DNA of 64,000 nt from Adhaeribacter radiodurans. Lineage in GTDB: Bacteria > Bacteroidota > Bacteroidia > Cytophagales > Hymenobacteraceae. Of this stretch, positions 1 through 8,867 are shown one piece after another. Made by a program: the position numbers and the translations under genes. Under the pieces are notes generated by a model. The model saw only the letters and a list, made by a program, of their open reading frames with translations. It had not been told where the DNA came from and did not search any database. The stretch lies in contig NZ_CP055153.1 of the NCBI RefSeq assembly GCF_014075995.1, forward strand, positions 5,766,001 through 5,830,000, given 5' to 3'. The stretch's first letter is position 1; every line of letters starts with the position of its first letter.

Positions 1-257
1 AAACTTTTCCTGCTTTAAACCCTTCGGATAAAAATTATTTTCTTCCGGTCCGGGCTAAGCTTTCAGCGCTTTGTTCTCTTATTCTCTGGACAGTGGTAAT
101 TGCCTGTGGCCGCCTGCTGGCATATTAACTTAGATAAGCAACAGTTGGTTCGTACGGGCTACGTGGCGGATAATGCAACTAAATAATTGTTAAGAAGTAT
201 TAAAACAATCTCTAATCTTTTAAGCTATTATTTCTATAGACTGACCTAAGCTTTATT

Positions 258-1667
258 ATGAATAACACGCGCATTGAGCACGACTTTATCGGCGAAAAAG
301 AAATTCCGGCCGAAGTTTATTATGGCGTTCAAACTTTTCGGGCTCTCGAAAATTTTAATATTACCGGCCAACGTATTTCGCAGGAACCATTTTTTGTGCA
401 AGCCTTAGCTTATGTAAAAAAAGGGGCCGCGTTGGCGAACCGCGAATTAGGAGTATTAGATCCGCAAATTGCGGATTTTATTATAAAAGCCTGCGACCGT
501 GTTATTGCCGGAGAATTTATAGATCAGTTTCCGTCGGACATGATTCAAGGGGGAGCGGGCACTTCGGTAAACATGAACGCCAACGAAGTAATCGCGAATA
601 TTGCTCTGGAAATGATGGGGCACGCCAAAGGCGATTACCAGTATTGCCACCCCAATAACCACGTTAATTTTTCGCAATCTACCAACGATGCCTACCCCAC
701 TGCTTTCCGGATTGCTTTACTTAATAAACTAACTGCTTACACGCAGTCGCTTACCGCTTTATCTGCCGCCTTTGAAGCGAAAGGCGTGGAATTCAAGAAT
801 GTGTTAAAAATGGGTCGTACCCAACTTCAGGATGCGGTACCTATGTCGATGGGTGATGAGTTTAAAGGATTTGCCAATACTTTAGCCGAAGAAGTAGGCC
901 GCTTGGAAGATGCCAAACAATTAATTGCCGAAATAAACATGGGTGCCACCGCTATTGGTACCGCCGTTAATGCCCCCGCCGGCTACCCCGAGTTGGTTAC
1001 AAAATACTTAGCCGAAATAACCAGTTTGCCTTTGTACCTGGCACCTGATTTAATTGAAGCTACTTCTGATACCGGCGCGTACGTGCAGCTTTCGGGGGTA
1101 TTAAAACGCACAGCTGTAAAAATTTCTAAAATTTGCAACGATTTGCGTTTGCTTTCTTCGGGCCCGCGTACCGGTTTGTTCGAAATTAGTTTGCCCCAAA
1201 TGCAACCAGGTTCTTCTATTATGCCCGGTAAAGTAAATCCGGTTATTCCGGAAGTAGTAAACCAAACCGCTTATTACGTTATTGGCGCCGATCTTACTAT
1301 TACGCTGGCTGCCGAGGCTGGTCAGTTGCAATTAAACGTAATGGAGCCGGTTATTGCATTTTCGTTGTTTACTTCTATTAGTTACATGACCAATGCTTGT
1401 TATACACTGCGCGAAAAATGCGTGTTGGGCATTGTTGCTAACAGCGCCCGCACCCAGGAAATGGTGATGCACAGCGTAGGTATTGTAACCTTGCTTAATC
1501 CTATTGTTGGTTACGAAACCGCCGCTGCTACGGCCAAAGAAGCGCTACAAACCGGCAAATCCATTTACCAGATTGTAGTAAAAGAGCGACAATTGATTAC
1601 GCAGGAAAAATGGGATGAACTGTACTCCTTCGATAATTTAATTAAACCAAAATTTGTAACGGGGTAA
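258..1667 (+). CDS. aspA: Aspartate ammonia-lyase (aspartase)
   Basis: Cytoplasmic enzyme that reversibly deaminates L-aspartate to fumarate and ammonia, feeding amino-acid nitrogen and carbon into the TCA cycle. At 469 aa it has the family's usual length and reads full length against the E. coli enzyme as I know it. The fumarase/aspartase superfamily signature GSSIMPGKVN lies at residues 318-327, with the flexible serine loop that carries the catalytic base. GGAGTSVNMN, QSTNDAYPT and KMGRTQLQDAVP are the other conserved substrate-binding blocks. The last two favour aspartase over fumarase, though fumarase C is the nearest alternative. The ATG at 258 is the first start in frame and gives the expected N-terminus. 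It is a single gene that converges on the next one across a strong hairpin. Confidence 0.95.
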   Translation: MNNTRIEHDFIGEKEIPAEVYYGVQTFRALENFNITGQRISQEPFFVQALAYVKKGAALANRELGVLDPQIADFIIKACDRVIAGEFIDQFPSDMIQGGAGTSVNMNANEVIANIALEMMGHAKGDYQYCHPNNHVNFSQSTNDAYPTAFRIALLNKLTAYTQSLTALSAAFEAKGVEFKNVLKMGRTQLQDAVPMSMGDEFKGFANTLAEEVGRLEDAKQLIAEINMGATAIGTAVNAPAGYPELVTKYLAEITSLPLYLAPDLIEATSDTGAYVQLSGVLKRTAVKISKICNDLRLLSSGPRTGLFEISLPQMQPGSSIMPGKVNPVIPEVVNQTAYYVIGADLTITLAAEAGQLQLNVMEPVIAFSLFTSISYMTNACYTLREKCVLGIVANSARTQEMVMHSVGIVTLLNPIVGYETAAATAKEALQTGKSIYQIVVKERQLITQEKWDELYSFDNLIKPKFVTG

Positions 1668-1677
1668 AAGAACCTAA

Positions 1678-1709
1678 GTAGTTGTTCGTTATTAGTTGTT
1701 CGACAAATA
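1678..1709. repeat. Dispersed TTGTTCG intergenic repeat, copy 1
   Basis: The motif GTAGTTGTTCGTTATTAG followed by a second GTTGTTCG lies just after the aspA stop codon. Related copies sit at 24301-24319 and 27200-27229, and in the opposite orientation at 27598-27611, all outside genes. Its function is unknown. Confidence 0.55.
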
Positions 1710-1846
1710 AATTATTAGCAATTAATTAGTTAAGGCATAATCGAAACTAATTTCGTTAAAGTACTTATTTCACTTTTCTGATACCCAATGTTTATATAAT
1801 TTTTGATAAACCATTAGTATCATATATTAACCGCAGATAAAATAAA

Positions 1847-1892
1847 AAGCCCCGTTACAAACCAAACTTAGTTTAGGTTTGTAACGGGGCTT
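1847..1892. terminator. Bidirectional terminator between aspA and the haloperoxidase-like gene
   Basis: A perfect 17-bp stem (1847-1863 with 1876-1892) of GC-rich core AAGCCCCGTTACAAACC. An A-run precedes it and a T-rich stretch follows, so it works in either direction. It sits between two convergent genes. Confidence 0.85.
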
Positions 1893-1908
1893 AATTTTAA
1901 ATGAACAA

Positions 1909-3258
1909 TTATAATTTAGCTACTTGGCCGTTTTTACGGGTTTTTAATTTATGGTAAACTAAGTTACCAACTTCTTTACCTTCTTGCGCCCCGTACTCGT
2001 TTGCCGGTCTAAAGTGAATACCACCGTACATCCTACTTATTCCAGCTTCGTCAGAAGCGTCGTAGAAAGATTTAAATTTACGAACGGGCAAGCCAATAAC
2101 TAGTTGCGTAGAATCAGTAAAGGCATAATTATCGCCAAACAGGTTAGTAAGCGCCGTAGCTGCAGCCGCCGAAATAACGCTGTGCCCACTCGGAAATTCC
2201 GGAAAAGGTGGAGTTTGCAATATTGGGTCCCATTCCGGATCGATGTATTTTTCAATGTAAGTTTCGGGCCTAATGTGCACGTATTTGTACTTGGCATCCC
2301 AGCAACTAATAAAACCATCGGCCAGCGAAGCAGTAACTAACACAAACGCTTCGGCCTGCTCCATTGGATTTAGTTCTTTCGCTTTACAAACATTAGAAGT
2401 AATGGTAATCCAATGTCCGCCGGGAGTTAATTTCTGCTTGAAGTAAGTAATATGCCCTTTGGTGTAAGAAACATTCGGGTTATCGTCCCAAAATTTGGCA
2501 ATGAGTTGCTTTTCTTCATCTGAGTTTTCGCCCAGCATGTAAATTTCTTTGGCTTCTTTATAAAATTTAGAATCGGGCAAAGTATCAAATGAGGTAGGTT
2601 TTTGTGGTTTGCATTGGGCCGCCGAATCCATTACAAAAGGCCGGATAGTGTTCCAGTGCGGTTCTATGGCGGGCATGTAATCGGGTGGCGTGGGCTGCCA
2701 CTCCTCTATTTTCTGCGATAACATATGCCGCTGCATAGCTCTGGATTCTAAGTAATTATCCTTTAATGCCCAGGCAATAACATGCTCCCCTACCTTTTTT
2801 CCGTAGGCCAGCGAATTTTCCAGCACTTCGGGTTTAATGCCGATTTTTTTAATTTGTTTTAAATAATCGGTTTCGAATTTCTCGGTATTAGCAGGTACTA
2901 AAGTTAACTTTTTCATTACCGTAGCAAAAGCTTCGGCACTAGCTACCGGAAAATAATATTCCTTACCTGACTCGGGTGCGGGTACGTTTTCTAAACCATT
3001 TAGCTGGCCACTCAGCGATTGGCAAGCCGGATAGCCCGGTACCAATGCTTCGTACGCTGCAATGTTGGTGTAAGCATATATGCGACTGGCAACCGGCGGC
3101 GAAAAAATATCCGTAATAATAATATGGCTCAACTGCTTGTTCCAATCGGCTAACTGAAACCGGGTAAATGCATCTAAGCCGGCTGGGTTGGGTTTTGGTT
3201 GGCAGGCGCTAAAACCAACCAAAATAAAGGTTAAAAGAATACAGGAAAATTGTTTCAT
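1909..3258 (-). CDS. Vanadium-dependent haloperoxidase / PAP2-like lipoprotein
   Basis: Predicted lipoprotein of the PAP2/vanadium haloperoxidase superfamily. A short signal peptide ends in a lipobox with the acylated cysteine at residue 19. All three phosphate or vanadate pocket motifs are visible in order near the C-terminus: KX6RP (KYKYVHIRP), PSGH, and SRX5H (SRMYGGIH). The family comprises haloperoxidases that use vanadate and acid phosphatases that use the same pocket. Sequence alone does not separate the two, although the 449-aa length and long N-terminal helical half fit the haloperoxidase-like bacterial group. It is probably periplasmic-facing in an outer or inner membrane. It is followed on the same strand by nothing related, so it appears to be a single-gene unit. 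Confidence 0.85.
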   Translation of the reverse strand: MKQFSCILLTFILVGFSACQPKPNPAGLDAFTRFQLADWNKQLSHIIITDIFSPPVASRIYAYTNIAAYEALVPGYPACQSLSGQLNGLENVPAPESGKEYYFPVASAEAFATVMKKLTLVPANTEKFETDYLKQIKKIGIKPEVLENSLAYGKKVGEHVIAWALKDNYLESRAMQRHMLSQKIEEWQPTPPDYMPAIEPHWNTIRPFVMDSAAQCKPQKPTSFDTLPDSKFYKEAKEIYMLGENSDEEKQLIAKFWDDNPNVSYTKGHITYFKQKLTPGGHWITITSNVCKAKELNPMEQAEAFVLVTASLADGFISCWDAKYKYVHIRPETYIEKYIDPEWDPILQTPPFPEFPSGHSVISAAAATALTNLFGDNYAFTDSTQLVIGLPVRKFKSFYDASDEAGISRMYGGIHFRPANEYGAQEGKEVGNLVYHKLKTRKNGQVAKL

Positions 3259-3371
3259 TGTAAAAAAATCGAATGATAAATCTACATAATTTTCTGGAAA
3301 TAAACCAAGTAAAATAGAAGTAGTACCGCTAGGCGAATTAATTTTACTTTTCTTCCTTAATCAATATAGTT

Positions 3372-4556
3372 TTATTTAGGATGATTAATAGGTTGCGCTT
3401 GTTGCTGTGCTTTTAAGGCTAATTCGGTAGCTAGTAAACAATGCTCCTGGCTCATAGCGGTTTCCGTCCGGTTTAAGACATCATTTACTAATTGCTCACC
3501 ATAAGGTAGAGGTACCTGGCTGCAATCTATGTAGCGGGTTTCTTTTTGATCGGTAAGAAAAAGGTGATTTCCTCCTTCTCTGCCGCCAATATCAATATTT
3601 TTCCGGATTTCGATAAAGCCTTCCGTTCCTAAAACAGTCAACCGTCCGTCGCCCCAGGTTTTAAGTCCATCGGGGGTAAACCAATCTACCCGAATGTAGC
3701 CAACACCACCGTTACCGCGCAGCATTACATCGCCGAAATCTTCGAATTTTGGATATTGCGGATGATTAAAGTTGCCGACCTGCGCCGCTACTACTTCGGC
3801 TTGGGTAGAGCCGGTAAAAAAAAGATATTGATCAAATTGGTGGGAACCAATATCGCAGATAATGCCCCCAAAACGACTCTTATCGAAAAACCAATCCGGG
3901 CGGGTTGACAGGTTCATGCGGTGCGGCCCTAACCCAATAGTTTGAATTACTTTACCAATAGCGCCCGCTTTTACTAATTCGCCGGCCTTTACGGTGGCCC
4001 GGTTTTCTAAGCGTTCGCTGTACATGATAGAATAAATCCGCCGGGTTTCTTTTTGCACCCGGCGCACCTCGGCGAGTTGAGCCAAAGTAGTAATACCAGG
4101 CTTATCTACCATAAAATCTTTCCCGTGCTGCATTACCCGGATTCCTAAAGGAGCCCGCTCATCCGGAATAGAAGCACTAACTACCAGTTGAATGGAACGA
4201 TCTTCCAGAATTTCTTTTTCGCTTCGAGCGAGTTTGGCCTGGGGATATTTTTTCTGGAAAGCCGCTGCTAAATCTGCTTCTTTCGCGAAAAAAGACACCA
4301 ACTGCCCACCACCCCGGATAACGGCCTCTACCTGCGAATTTATATGCCCATGGTTAAGTCCAATAGCTGCAAACTTAATTCGGGGAGCTGCCCAGGATTT
4401 AGAATTCGCCTCTGGTTCAGCCTTCACCGGCTCGGTAACAAACCGTTCGGAGGCCGCCACTACATTAGCAGGAAAAGCTGCCAGACCGGCAATTCCGGCA
4501 GCTCCGGTAACAGTATCTTTTAAAAACCTGCGACGGTTAACCTGTATTTTTTTCAT
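3372..4556 (-). CDS. Tat-exported Gfo/Idh/MocA family oxidoreductase
   Basis: NAD(P)-type sugar oxidoreductase family member, 394 aa. The N-terminus carries a twin-arginine signal (NRRRFLK, then a hydrophobic Ala/Gly-rich stretch to about residue 33), so it is probably exported folded with its cofactor. The Rossmann part starts near residue 60 (IGLNHGHI). The usual EKP catalytic-region motif is present as DKP in MVDKPG. A CDIGSHQFDQ block in the second half matches the C-terminal substrate domain with its conserved histidine. The exact substrate cannot be read from sequence. Periplasmic members of this family can make 3-keto sugars, which is relevant to the DUF1080 genes about 28 kb away, but no direct linkage is shown. 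The 113-nt gap to the upstream-strand neighbour shows no terminator. Confidence 0.88.
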   Translation of the reverse strand: MKKIQVNRRRFLKDTVTGAAGIAGLAAFPANVVAASERFVTEPVKAEPEANSKSWAAPRIKFAAIGLNHGHINSQVEAVIRGGGQLVSFFAKEADLAAAFQKKYPQAKLARSEKEILEDRSIQLVVSASIPDERAPLGIRVMQHGKDFMVDKPGITTLAQLAEVRRVQKETRRIYSIMYSERLENRATVKAGELVKAGAIGKVIQTIGLGPHRMNLSTRPDWFFDKSRFGGIICDIGSHQFDQYLFFTGSTQAEVVAAQVGNFNHPQYPKFEDFGDVMLRGNGGVGYIRVDWFTPDGLKTWGDGRLTVLGTEGFIEIRKNIDIGGREGGNHLFLTDQKETRYIDCSQVPLPYGEQLVNDVLNRTETAMSQEHCLLATELALKAQQQAQPINHPK

Positions 4557-4801
4557 AATGTAATACTTTATTCTTCGCCCAATTTAATTTATAACACGTA
4601 GTAAAGATTCTTTTATTTTCAGGTGCATTGTAATTCTTATTCTTTGCTTTTTCAAATACCAGAATCAGATTTCCTGCACTTGCTTCTTTATGCTTCTTTA
4701 TTTGAAAGTTTTCCTGACGGTACTGTTAACCCAACTTAAATTTAAAGCTTTTCTCTAATATTTTATTAGTATATCTCCTGGTTCAGGATAAGGAATAAAA
4801 A

Positions 4802-4831
4802 AAAACCTTTAGAAATTTTTCTAAAGGTTTT
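4802..4831. terminator. Hairpin, possible terminator
   Basis: A perfect 14-bp AT-rich stem (4802-4815 with 4818-4831), loop TT, flanked by an A-run on the left. It would act as a terminator for leftward transcription leaving the CotH gene. Confidence 0.55.
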
Positions 4832-4952
4832 CCTGGACGAACTTAAATTTATCAGAATCCTGTAATTTTCACTAGCTATCCTTCATCTAAGTACCTGGAC
4901 AAAATAAATATACATTCTCACGCGTAGTTTTAGTGGAAAAACAACCACCCCT

Positions 4953-4976
4953 ACCCCTCCTAAACTTAGGAGGGGT
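4953..4976. terminator. GC-rich hairpin downstream of the CotH gene
   Basis: An 11-bp stem, ACCCCTCCTAA paired with its complement at 4966-4976, 2-nt loop, then GCTTTTT on the right. It may be a terminator or a dispersed palindromic element. Confidence 0.45.
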
Positions 4977-5055
4977 GCTTTTTCCCCACTTATTATCTAT
5001 CATTTAATTTGCCAATTTACTTATTTGTCCGCTTATTCCTGAAATTATATCTTCC

Positions 5056-7341
5056 TTATTGCCGCATAACTTTTATCGTCCCGTTTACTTTATTACTTTT
5101 TAAATGTAGATAATACAAACCTGCTTCCTTCATCTGCCGCGTAAAGTCAAAGGATACTACCGAGGTTGGTTGGCTAAGAGAAAGTTCGCCGGCTGTTAAT
5201 TTTGCACCGGTTGCCGATACTAAGGTATACATTAACGGGCCTTCTATTTTCTCCGTTAGTTTAACTTGCAGTAACCCGCGGGGAGAAGGAGAGGGATAAG
5301 CCAATAGTTGTATTGGAGCATTTGTTTCTTCAGGTACTTCTGCCAGCGCCGCCGTACTACTAATTGCCGGAGCCTTATTTATTACACTGAAGGAAATAGT
5401 TAAAGAGGTACCCGCCGTACCACTGCCTCCACTTAAAGTATACGGGGTAGCTTTTAAGGTATAGCTACCTACAGCTGGCGTCCAGTCGTGATAATTACTA
5501 TTATTATCTCCAAACAACGCATAAGGAGCTACTGTTTCTGTACTATTTTTGATTTGTTTACCGCTTAAAGCAAATTTTACGCTTCCTACATTGCCCGGAG
5601 TTGTATTTGCCCGGATATTTAAATTTTTTATGCTGGCAATATTAATCATTTCGCCGGGCACCATAGTTCGGATGGGCTGGTTTGTAGTAGCATTAATTAA
5701 AGTAAAGCTTGTTATTTGCTGCTTTGCATTGGAGTTAGGATAGTAGCCTTGGGCAGCAAGCGCATTAATAAAGCGACTTACATTACCGTTCATTAACCCA
5801 TCTACCCGGTTTACTTCGGGTTTCCAATGCGTATTACGGGTGCGCGTTACTCCGTCTTCCAGGGCATCGCCCCAGCGGGCTGATTCTCCAATAATAGCAG
5901 TGTTAATATAATTATTTATTGTGGCCCAACGAGCCCGCGAATTTGCATCGGTTAGCGGGCCATCATTAAAGCAGTTTTTATTTACCCGATTCACAAATAC
6001 CTGCATAAACTCACTGCTTTTACTGGCCGAATGCCAGATCTTAGCAATAGTAGAGGAGCCTGCAGTATTTTTCCGGAATTGAGGATGTACCCACGCGCCT
6101 TGATTAGAACCAAAAGAAACATCCCAGGAATATTCATTATCCCAGGCAAAGTACATAAATGGTTGCGCGGGTACGTTACGGTTGCCTCCATGAAAATTAT
6201 TGTTTGGCCAGTCCGACATTCCGGTCATCCAGGTTACAATCAGGTAATCGCAAAACTTCTCTACATCCAGGTACTTTTTTAATTGTGCATAATTAGTCGC
6301 ATTGCTCATATCCTTCTTAATCAAAGTGTTGGTTAAGTAATTAAACCGGGTAGGATCGCCGTGCCGGATACCATCATCGTCTAAAGCCATCCAATCATCA
6401 AACGCTCCCCCAAAATAACTAGAAAGCATGCCTGCATCAGATCGCTCTACCGGGTTATAAAGGCCCCAATACAATCCGTTTATATATAAATGCACAAAAT
6501 TACCTCTGCCTCCTACTCCCGATACCGCTAACTGGGAAGCCCGATACCATTCATCGCGCGTATAGCAAGTCCGGTTCTGGTTAAAGGCCCGGGCCCAGGA
6601 CCGGTTATTACCTGACCGAAGTACAATTTTAGTATCCTTAAAGGTTGTGGCTGCTTTTGCGCCATTTAAGGGCGCTTTCTTAAATATATTGGAATGAATA
6701 GTAGATTTAATATTTAATTTTAAAGCACGTTTTAAGCGATTATGACTGTGCGATTCTAAACCAGTGGTAAATTGTTCCTTGGTGTTATCCGGATAAAAAA
6801 TTTCTACGGAAGCCTGGTACGTTTCATCTCCTTCGTATAAATCCCAGAACTCATTTTTATCTAAAACCAGCGACATGGTGGGAATAGAGGTCATGCCTTG
6901 TTTAATGAGGCCCTTGTAAGCAGAATTATTTACAACATTGGGGTCCATTTCATAGTCATGAGTAGCCATACCGGTACCAGAATTAATGGCATAATCGTGG
7001 TTAGGCCAACCAGCAATCTTTGCCGGCTGACGCAGTACGTCGTTTAAAAATATATAGGAATGAGTAGCTACGGGAGTAACAGTTCCACCCTTATAACTAA
7101 TTGCCCGAATAACGCTAGTGGTTGATATAGGAATAGCTTTTGAATAAATAGTACCGGAAGTGGTGGTAGGTGCGGTACCATTAGTAGTATACCGGATAAC
7201 AGCACCACTTATACTGGAACTAATAGTAAGTTGAAACGGGCTGTTGTAAAATCCCCGGCCAGTGGAAAAAGTTAGACTTTGACTTGCGGCCAATAAAGGC
7301 AAAACCAGAAAAAAGAGCAAAATAGGTAAATGCTTTTTCAT
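5056..7341 (-). CDS. Secreted CotH-kinase family protein with T9SS sorting domain
   Basis: A 761-aa secreted protein. A signal peptide (about residues 1-20) is followed by a chitobiase/beta-hexosaminidase C-terminal-type Ig-like module (about 25-97, with the typical IRYTTNGTAPT). A CotH kinase domain covers roughly 150-510, including YINGLYWGLYNPVERSD and the acidic FAWDNEYSWD block that aligns with the metal/ATP region. The C-terminal 80 residues (LLAYPSPSPRG to TIKVMRQ) look like a type A sorting domain for type IX secretion. CotH-family enzymes phosphorylate proteins on spores or cell surfaces. A target here is unknown, and some family members may act structurally. The gene stands alone, with long non-coding DNA upstream. 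Confidence 0.88.
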   Translation of the reverse strand: MKKHLPILLFFLVLPLLAASQSLTFSTGRGFYNSPFQLTISSSISGAVIRYTTNGTAPTTTSGTIYSKAIPISTTSVIRAISYKGGTVTPVATHSYIFLNDVLRQPAKIAGWPNHDYAINSGTGMATHDYEMDPNVVNNSAYKGLIKQGMTSIPTMSLVLDKNEFWDLYEGDETYQASVEIFYPDNTKEQFTTGLESHSHNRLKRALKLNIKSTIHSNIFKKAPLNGAKAATTFKDTKIVLRSGNNRSWARAFNQNRTCYTRDEWYRASQLAVSGVGGRGNFVHLYINGLYWGLYNPVERSDAGMLSSYFGGAFDDWMALDDDGIRHGDPTRFNYLTNTLIKKDMSNATNYAQLKKYLDVEKFCDYLIVTWMTGMSDWPNNNFHGGNRNVPAQPFMYFAWDNEYSWDVSFGSNQGAWVHPQFRKNTAGSSTIAKIWHSASKSSEFMQVFVNRVNKNCFNDGPLTDANSRARWATINNYINTAIIGESARWGDALEDGVTRTRNTHWKPEVNRVDGLMNGNVSRFINALAAQGYYPNSNAKQQITSFTLINATTNQPIRTMVPGEMINIASIKNLNIRANTTPGNVGSVKFALSGKQIKNSTETVAPYALFGDNNSNYHDWTPAVGSYTLKATPYTLSGGSGTAGTSLTISFSVINKAPAISSTAALAEVPEETNAPIQLLAYPSPSPRGLLQVKLTEKIEGPLMYTLVSATGAKLTAGELSLSQPTSVVSFDFTRQMKEAGLYYLHLKSNKVNGTIKVMRQ

Positions 7342-8234
7342 GAGTGAAAGAATACTAATGCTGAATGAATATTAATTTCTCCTTTGTATTTTTCTTTTCA
7401 CTGAGGCGGTGTTAGCTTAATCATCTTCCTAATTAAACTAACAGAAACAACCTAGAACGTAGCGTAAATAAGCTTCGCTTTTATATTATTAATGTTAATA
7501 CGCGAAGGCTTAATGCAGTAATTAAACAATCAGACGGTGGAGGAAAGCAGGAAAAAGCAAGGGAACACCTGAGGATCAACTATTCAGCTGGAAAGCGGAA
7601 TAGTTTGGAAAAAAGACAAGATTCACTCAGTATAGATGCGTACAATACGTTGGCAATATTGTTTTCCTACGCAAATGGATCTTGCCTTAATTCAACGGTG
7701 GAGCTCGAGAAACTACTTCAATTAAAACGCTCTTTATCGCAACAAAAAACTTACTTTAATACAATAAAGGTGGAAGGTAATTAACTAAAATGAGGTGACT
7801 ATATAATCTTGAAACTGGATTATTAAGAATTGTAAACTGGTATTAAAATACAAAAAAATCTTACTTAAAGCAAATAATTTAATACGATTTTTATTATTTC
7901 TATTACCAACCAAAATTTTATTGCTCACCTAAGCAATGCCACGCAATAAAATTTACTTAGAAGTAAACAGGTATTAAACGCTTTTATTTTAGATATAGAT
8001 AAAGCGGATTGTACGGCTGTACTGGACACTATGCTGGATTATAGCACTTCTATTATTTTATTTCAATTGCTAATGCTAATCTGTCTTAAATATCCTTGCT
8101 GTAAATAATAAATTTACAGGCACGTTTGGCTTTGTTTTTGTAAAAGTTTTATCAATGCAAAACATTGGTTATTCTTTAAGATGATTAACCAATTACTAAT
8201 AAACTACTTTTGCATTAATTCTGAATAAGAACTC
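7342..8234. other. Long intergenic region, no gene supported
   Basis: About 890 bases, AT-rich, lacking an ORF with a normal start. A frame open without ATG ends at 7784 and resembles nothing I recognise. The region probably contains the CotH promoter on its left and the promoter of the interrupted gene on its right. It may include decayed coding DNA. Confidence 0.5.
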
Positions 8235-8540
8235 ATGGGCATGATACAATATATAATTTTTAACCAGAAAGAAGAAGTGGAGGCTTTCGGGAAAGCGGTA
8301 GATACCGAGCTTGGCTTTCCTAAAGTAGTAGCTTTTGCCGACACCAGTGAGCTGAACCCATCCGCTGATTTTACAACCTACGCTACTTTCGCCACTCCCA
8401 TAAAAAAGTATAATGCCGAAAAATATGCGTACCCGATTACCGAAAATATTTTGCATCTGGTACCTGATCAGAAAGAAATGAAATTTGATCTGGAAAATTG
8501 GTATTGTGATGTAAGTACCCCAAAAAATCGGACAGTTTGA
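8235..8540 (+). CDS. Unknown small protein, 3' end altered by IS insertion
   Basis: I do not recognise this gene. As it stands it encodes 101 aa, but the last nine residues (VSTPKNRTV) are read from the left end of the IS element that starts at 8510. Removing the element and one copy of the 4-bp target duplication gives the frame tgt-gat-gct-ata-att-tag (ending at 9798-9800). The ancestral protein was therefore 95 aa ending CDAII. The insertion swaps only three terminal residues for nine, so the protein may still work. A second ATG at 8241 is an alternative start. There is no signal peptide or membrane segment. A strong hairpin at 9860-9915 would have been its native terminator. Confidence 0.6.
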   Translation: MGMIQYIIFNQKEEVEAFGKAVDTELGFPKVVAFADTSELNPSADFTTYATFATPIKKYNAEKYAYPITENILHLVPDQKEMKFDLENWYCDVSTPKNRTV

Positions 8541-8541
8541 A
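8510..8541 (+). repeat. Left terminal inverted repeat of the IS3 element
   Basis: Begins TGTAAGTACCCCA and ends GGACAGTTTGAA. It pairs with 9753-9783 apart from the central A/T run. Confidence 0.9.
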
Positions 8542-8576
8542 AGGAGACAGAAAATGGATACTTTAAAACTGAAAAG

Positions 8577-8867
8577 ATGAAAAAGACAAGGATTACCGAG
8601 AGTCAGATTATCAAAGCACTGCAGGAAAATGAGTCGGGTCGGAAGACAGAAGACATTTGCCGGGAATTAGAAGTTAGCCGGTCTACCTTTTACCGGTGGA
8701 AGAGCCAATACGGCGGCATGGAAGCTTCGGATGTAAAGCGGCTCAAAGAGTTAGAAGAGGAGAATGCCCGATTAAAGAAAATGTATGCTGATTTAAGCTT
8801 GGATCACTCTATCCTGAAGGAGGTCATCACAAAAAAAGGTTGGGGCTCTGGCAGCAAAAGCAGTTGA
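8577..8867 (+). CDS. IS3-family transposase OrfA (HTH protein)
   Basis: A 96-aa DNA-binding subunit of the IS3 transposase. An N-terminal helix-turn-helix of the HTH_8/transposase type covers about residues 5-50 (SQIIKALQENESGR, then ELEVSRSTFYRWKSQYGG). A leucine-zipper-like coiled coil follows at about 55-85 (LKELEEENARLKKMYADLS), typical for oligomerisation. The ATG at 8577 lies inside the left end of the element. Its 3' end overlaps orfB in the -1 frame, so most of the active transposase should be an OrfAB fusion made by frameshifting. Alone, OrfA usually regulates transposition. Confidence 0.93.
   Translation: MKKTRITESQIIKALQENESGRKTEDICRELEVSRSTFYRWKSQYGGMEASDVKRLKELEEENARLKKMYADLSLDHSILKEVITKKGWGSGSKSS
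8831..8839 (+). promoter_or_regulatory. Programmed -1 frameshift site in the IS transposase
   Basis: Seven A residues (8831-8837), read in the orfA frame as A-AAA-AAA and followed by GG, lie in the orfA/orfB overlap. OrfB is in the -1 frame relative to orfA, exactly what slippage here would give. Related IS3 elements use such A-runs. Confidence 0.75.

Larger units (their letters stand above)
4557..5055. other. Intergenic region, hairpins only
   Basis: About 500 bases with no credible gene. It holds two hairpins listed separately (4802-4831 and 4953-4976), and otherwise AT-rich DNA that should contain the promoter for the oxidoreductase gene read leftwards. Confidence 0.6.

Noticed and set aside
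1-257. Possible tail of an upstream gene or an RNA gene at the window start
   Set aside because: There is no open frame and no tRNA-like cloverleaf or rRNA sequence. It is treated as the aspA upstream region.
4192-4563. A 123-residue frame antisense to the Gfo/Idh/MocA gene
   Set aside because: It overlaps the Tat signal and Rossmann part of the real gene and has no recognisable features.
7463-7784. An open frame in the 890-base region after the CotH gene
   Set aside because: It lacks ATG, has only TTG/CTG starts near the end, and resembles no known protein. Decayed DNA is more likely.
8840-8867. TTG start of orfB taken as a separate translation start
   Set aside because: IS3 elements make OrfAB by -1 slippage at the A7 run. 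Independent initiation is possible but not needed.
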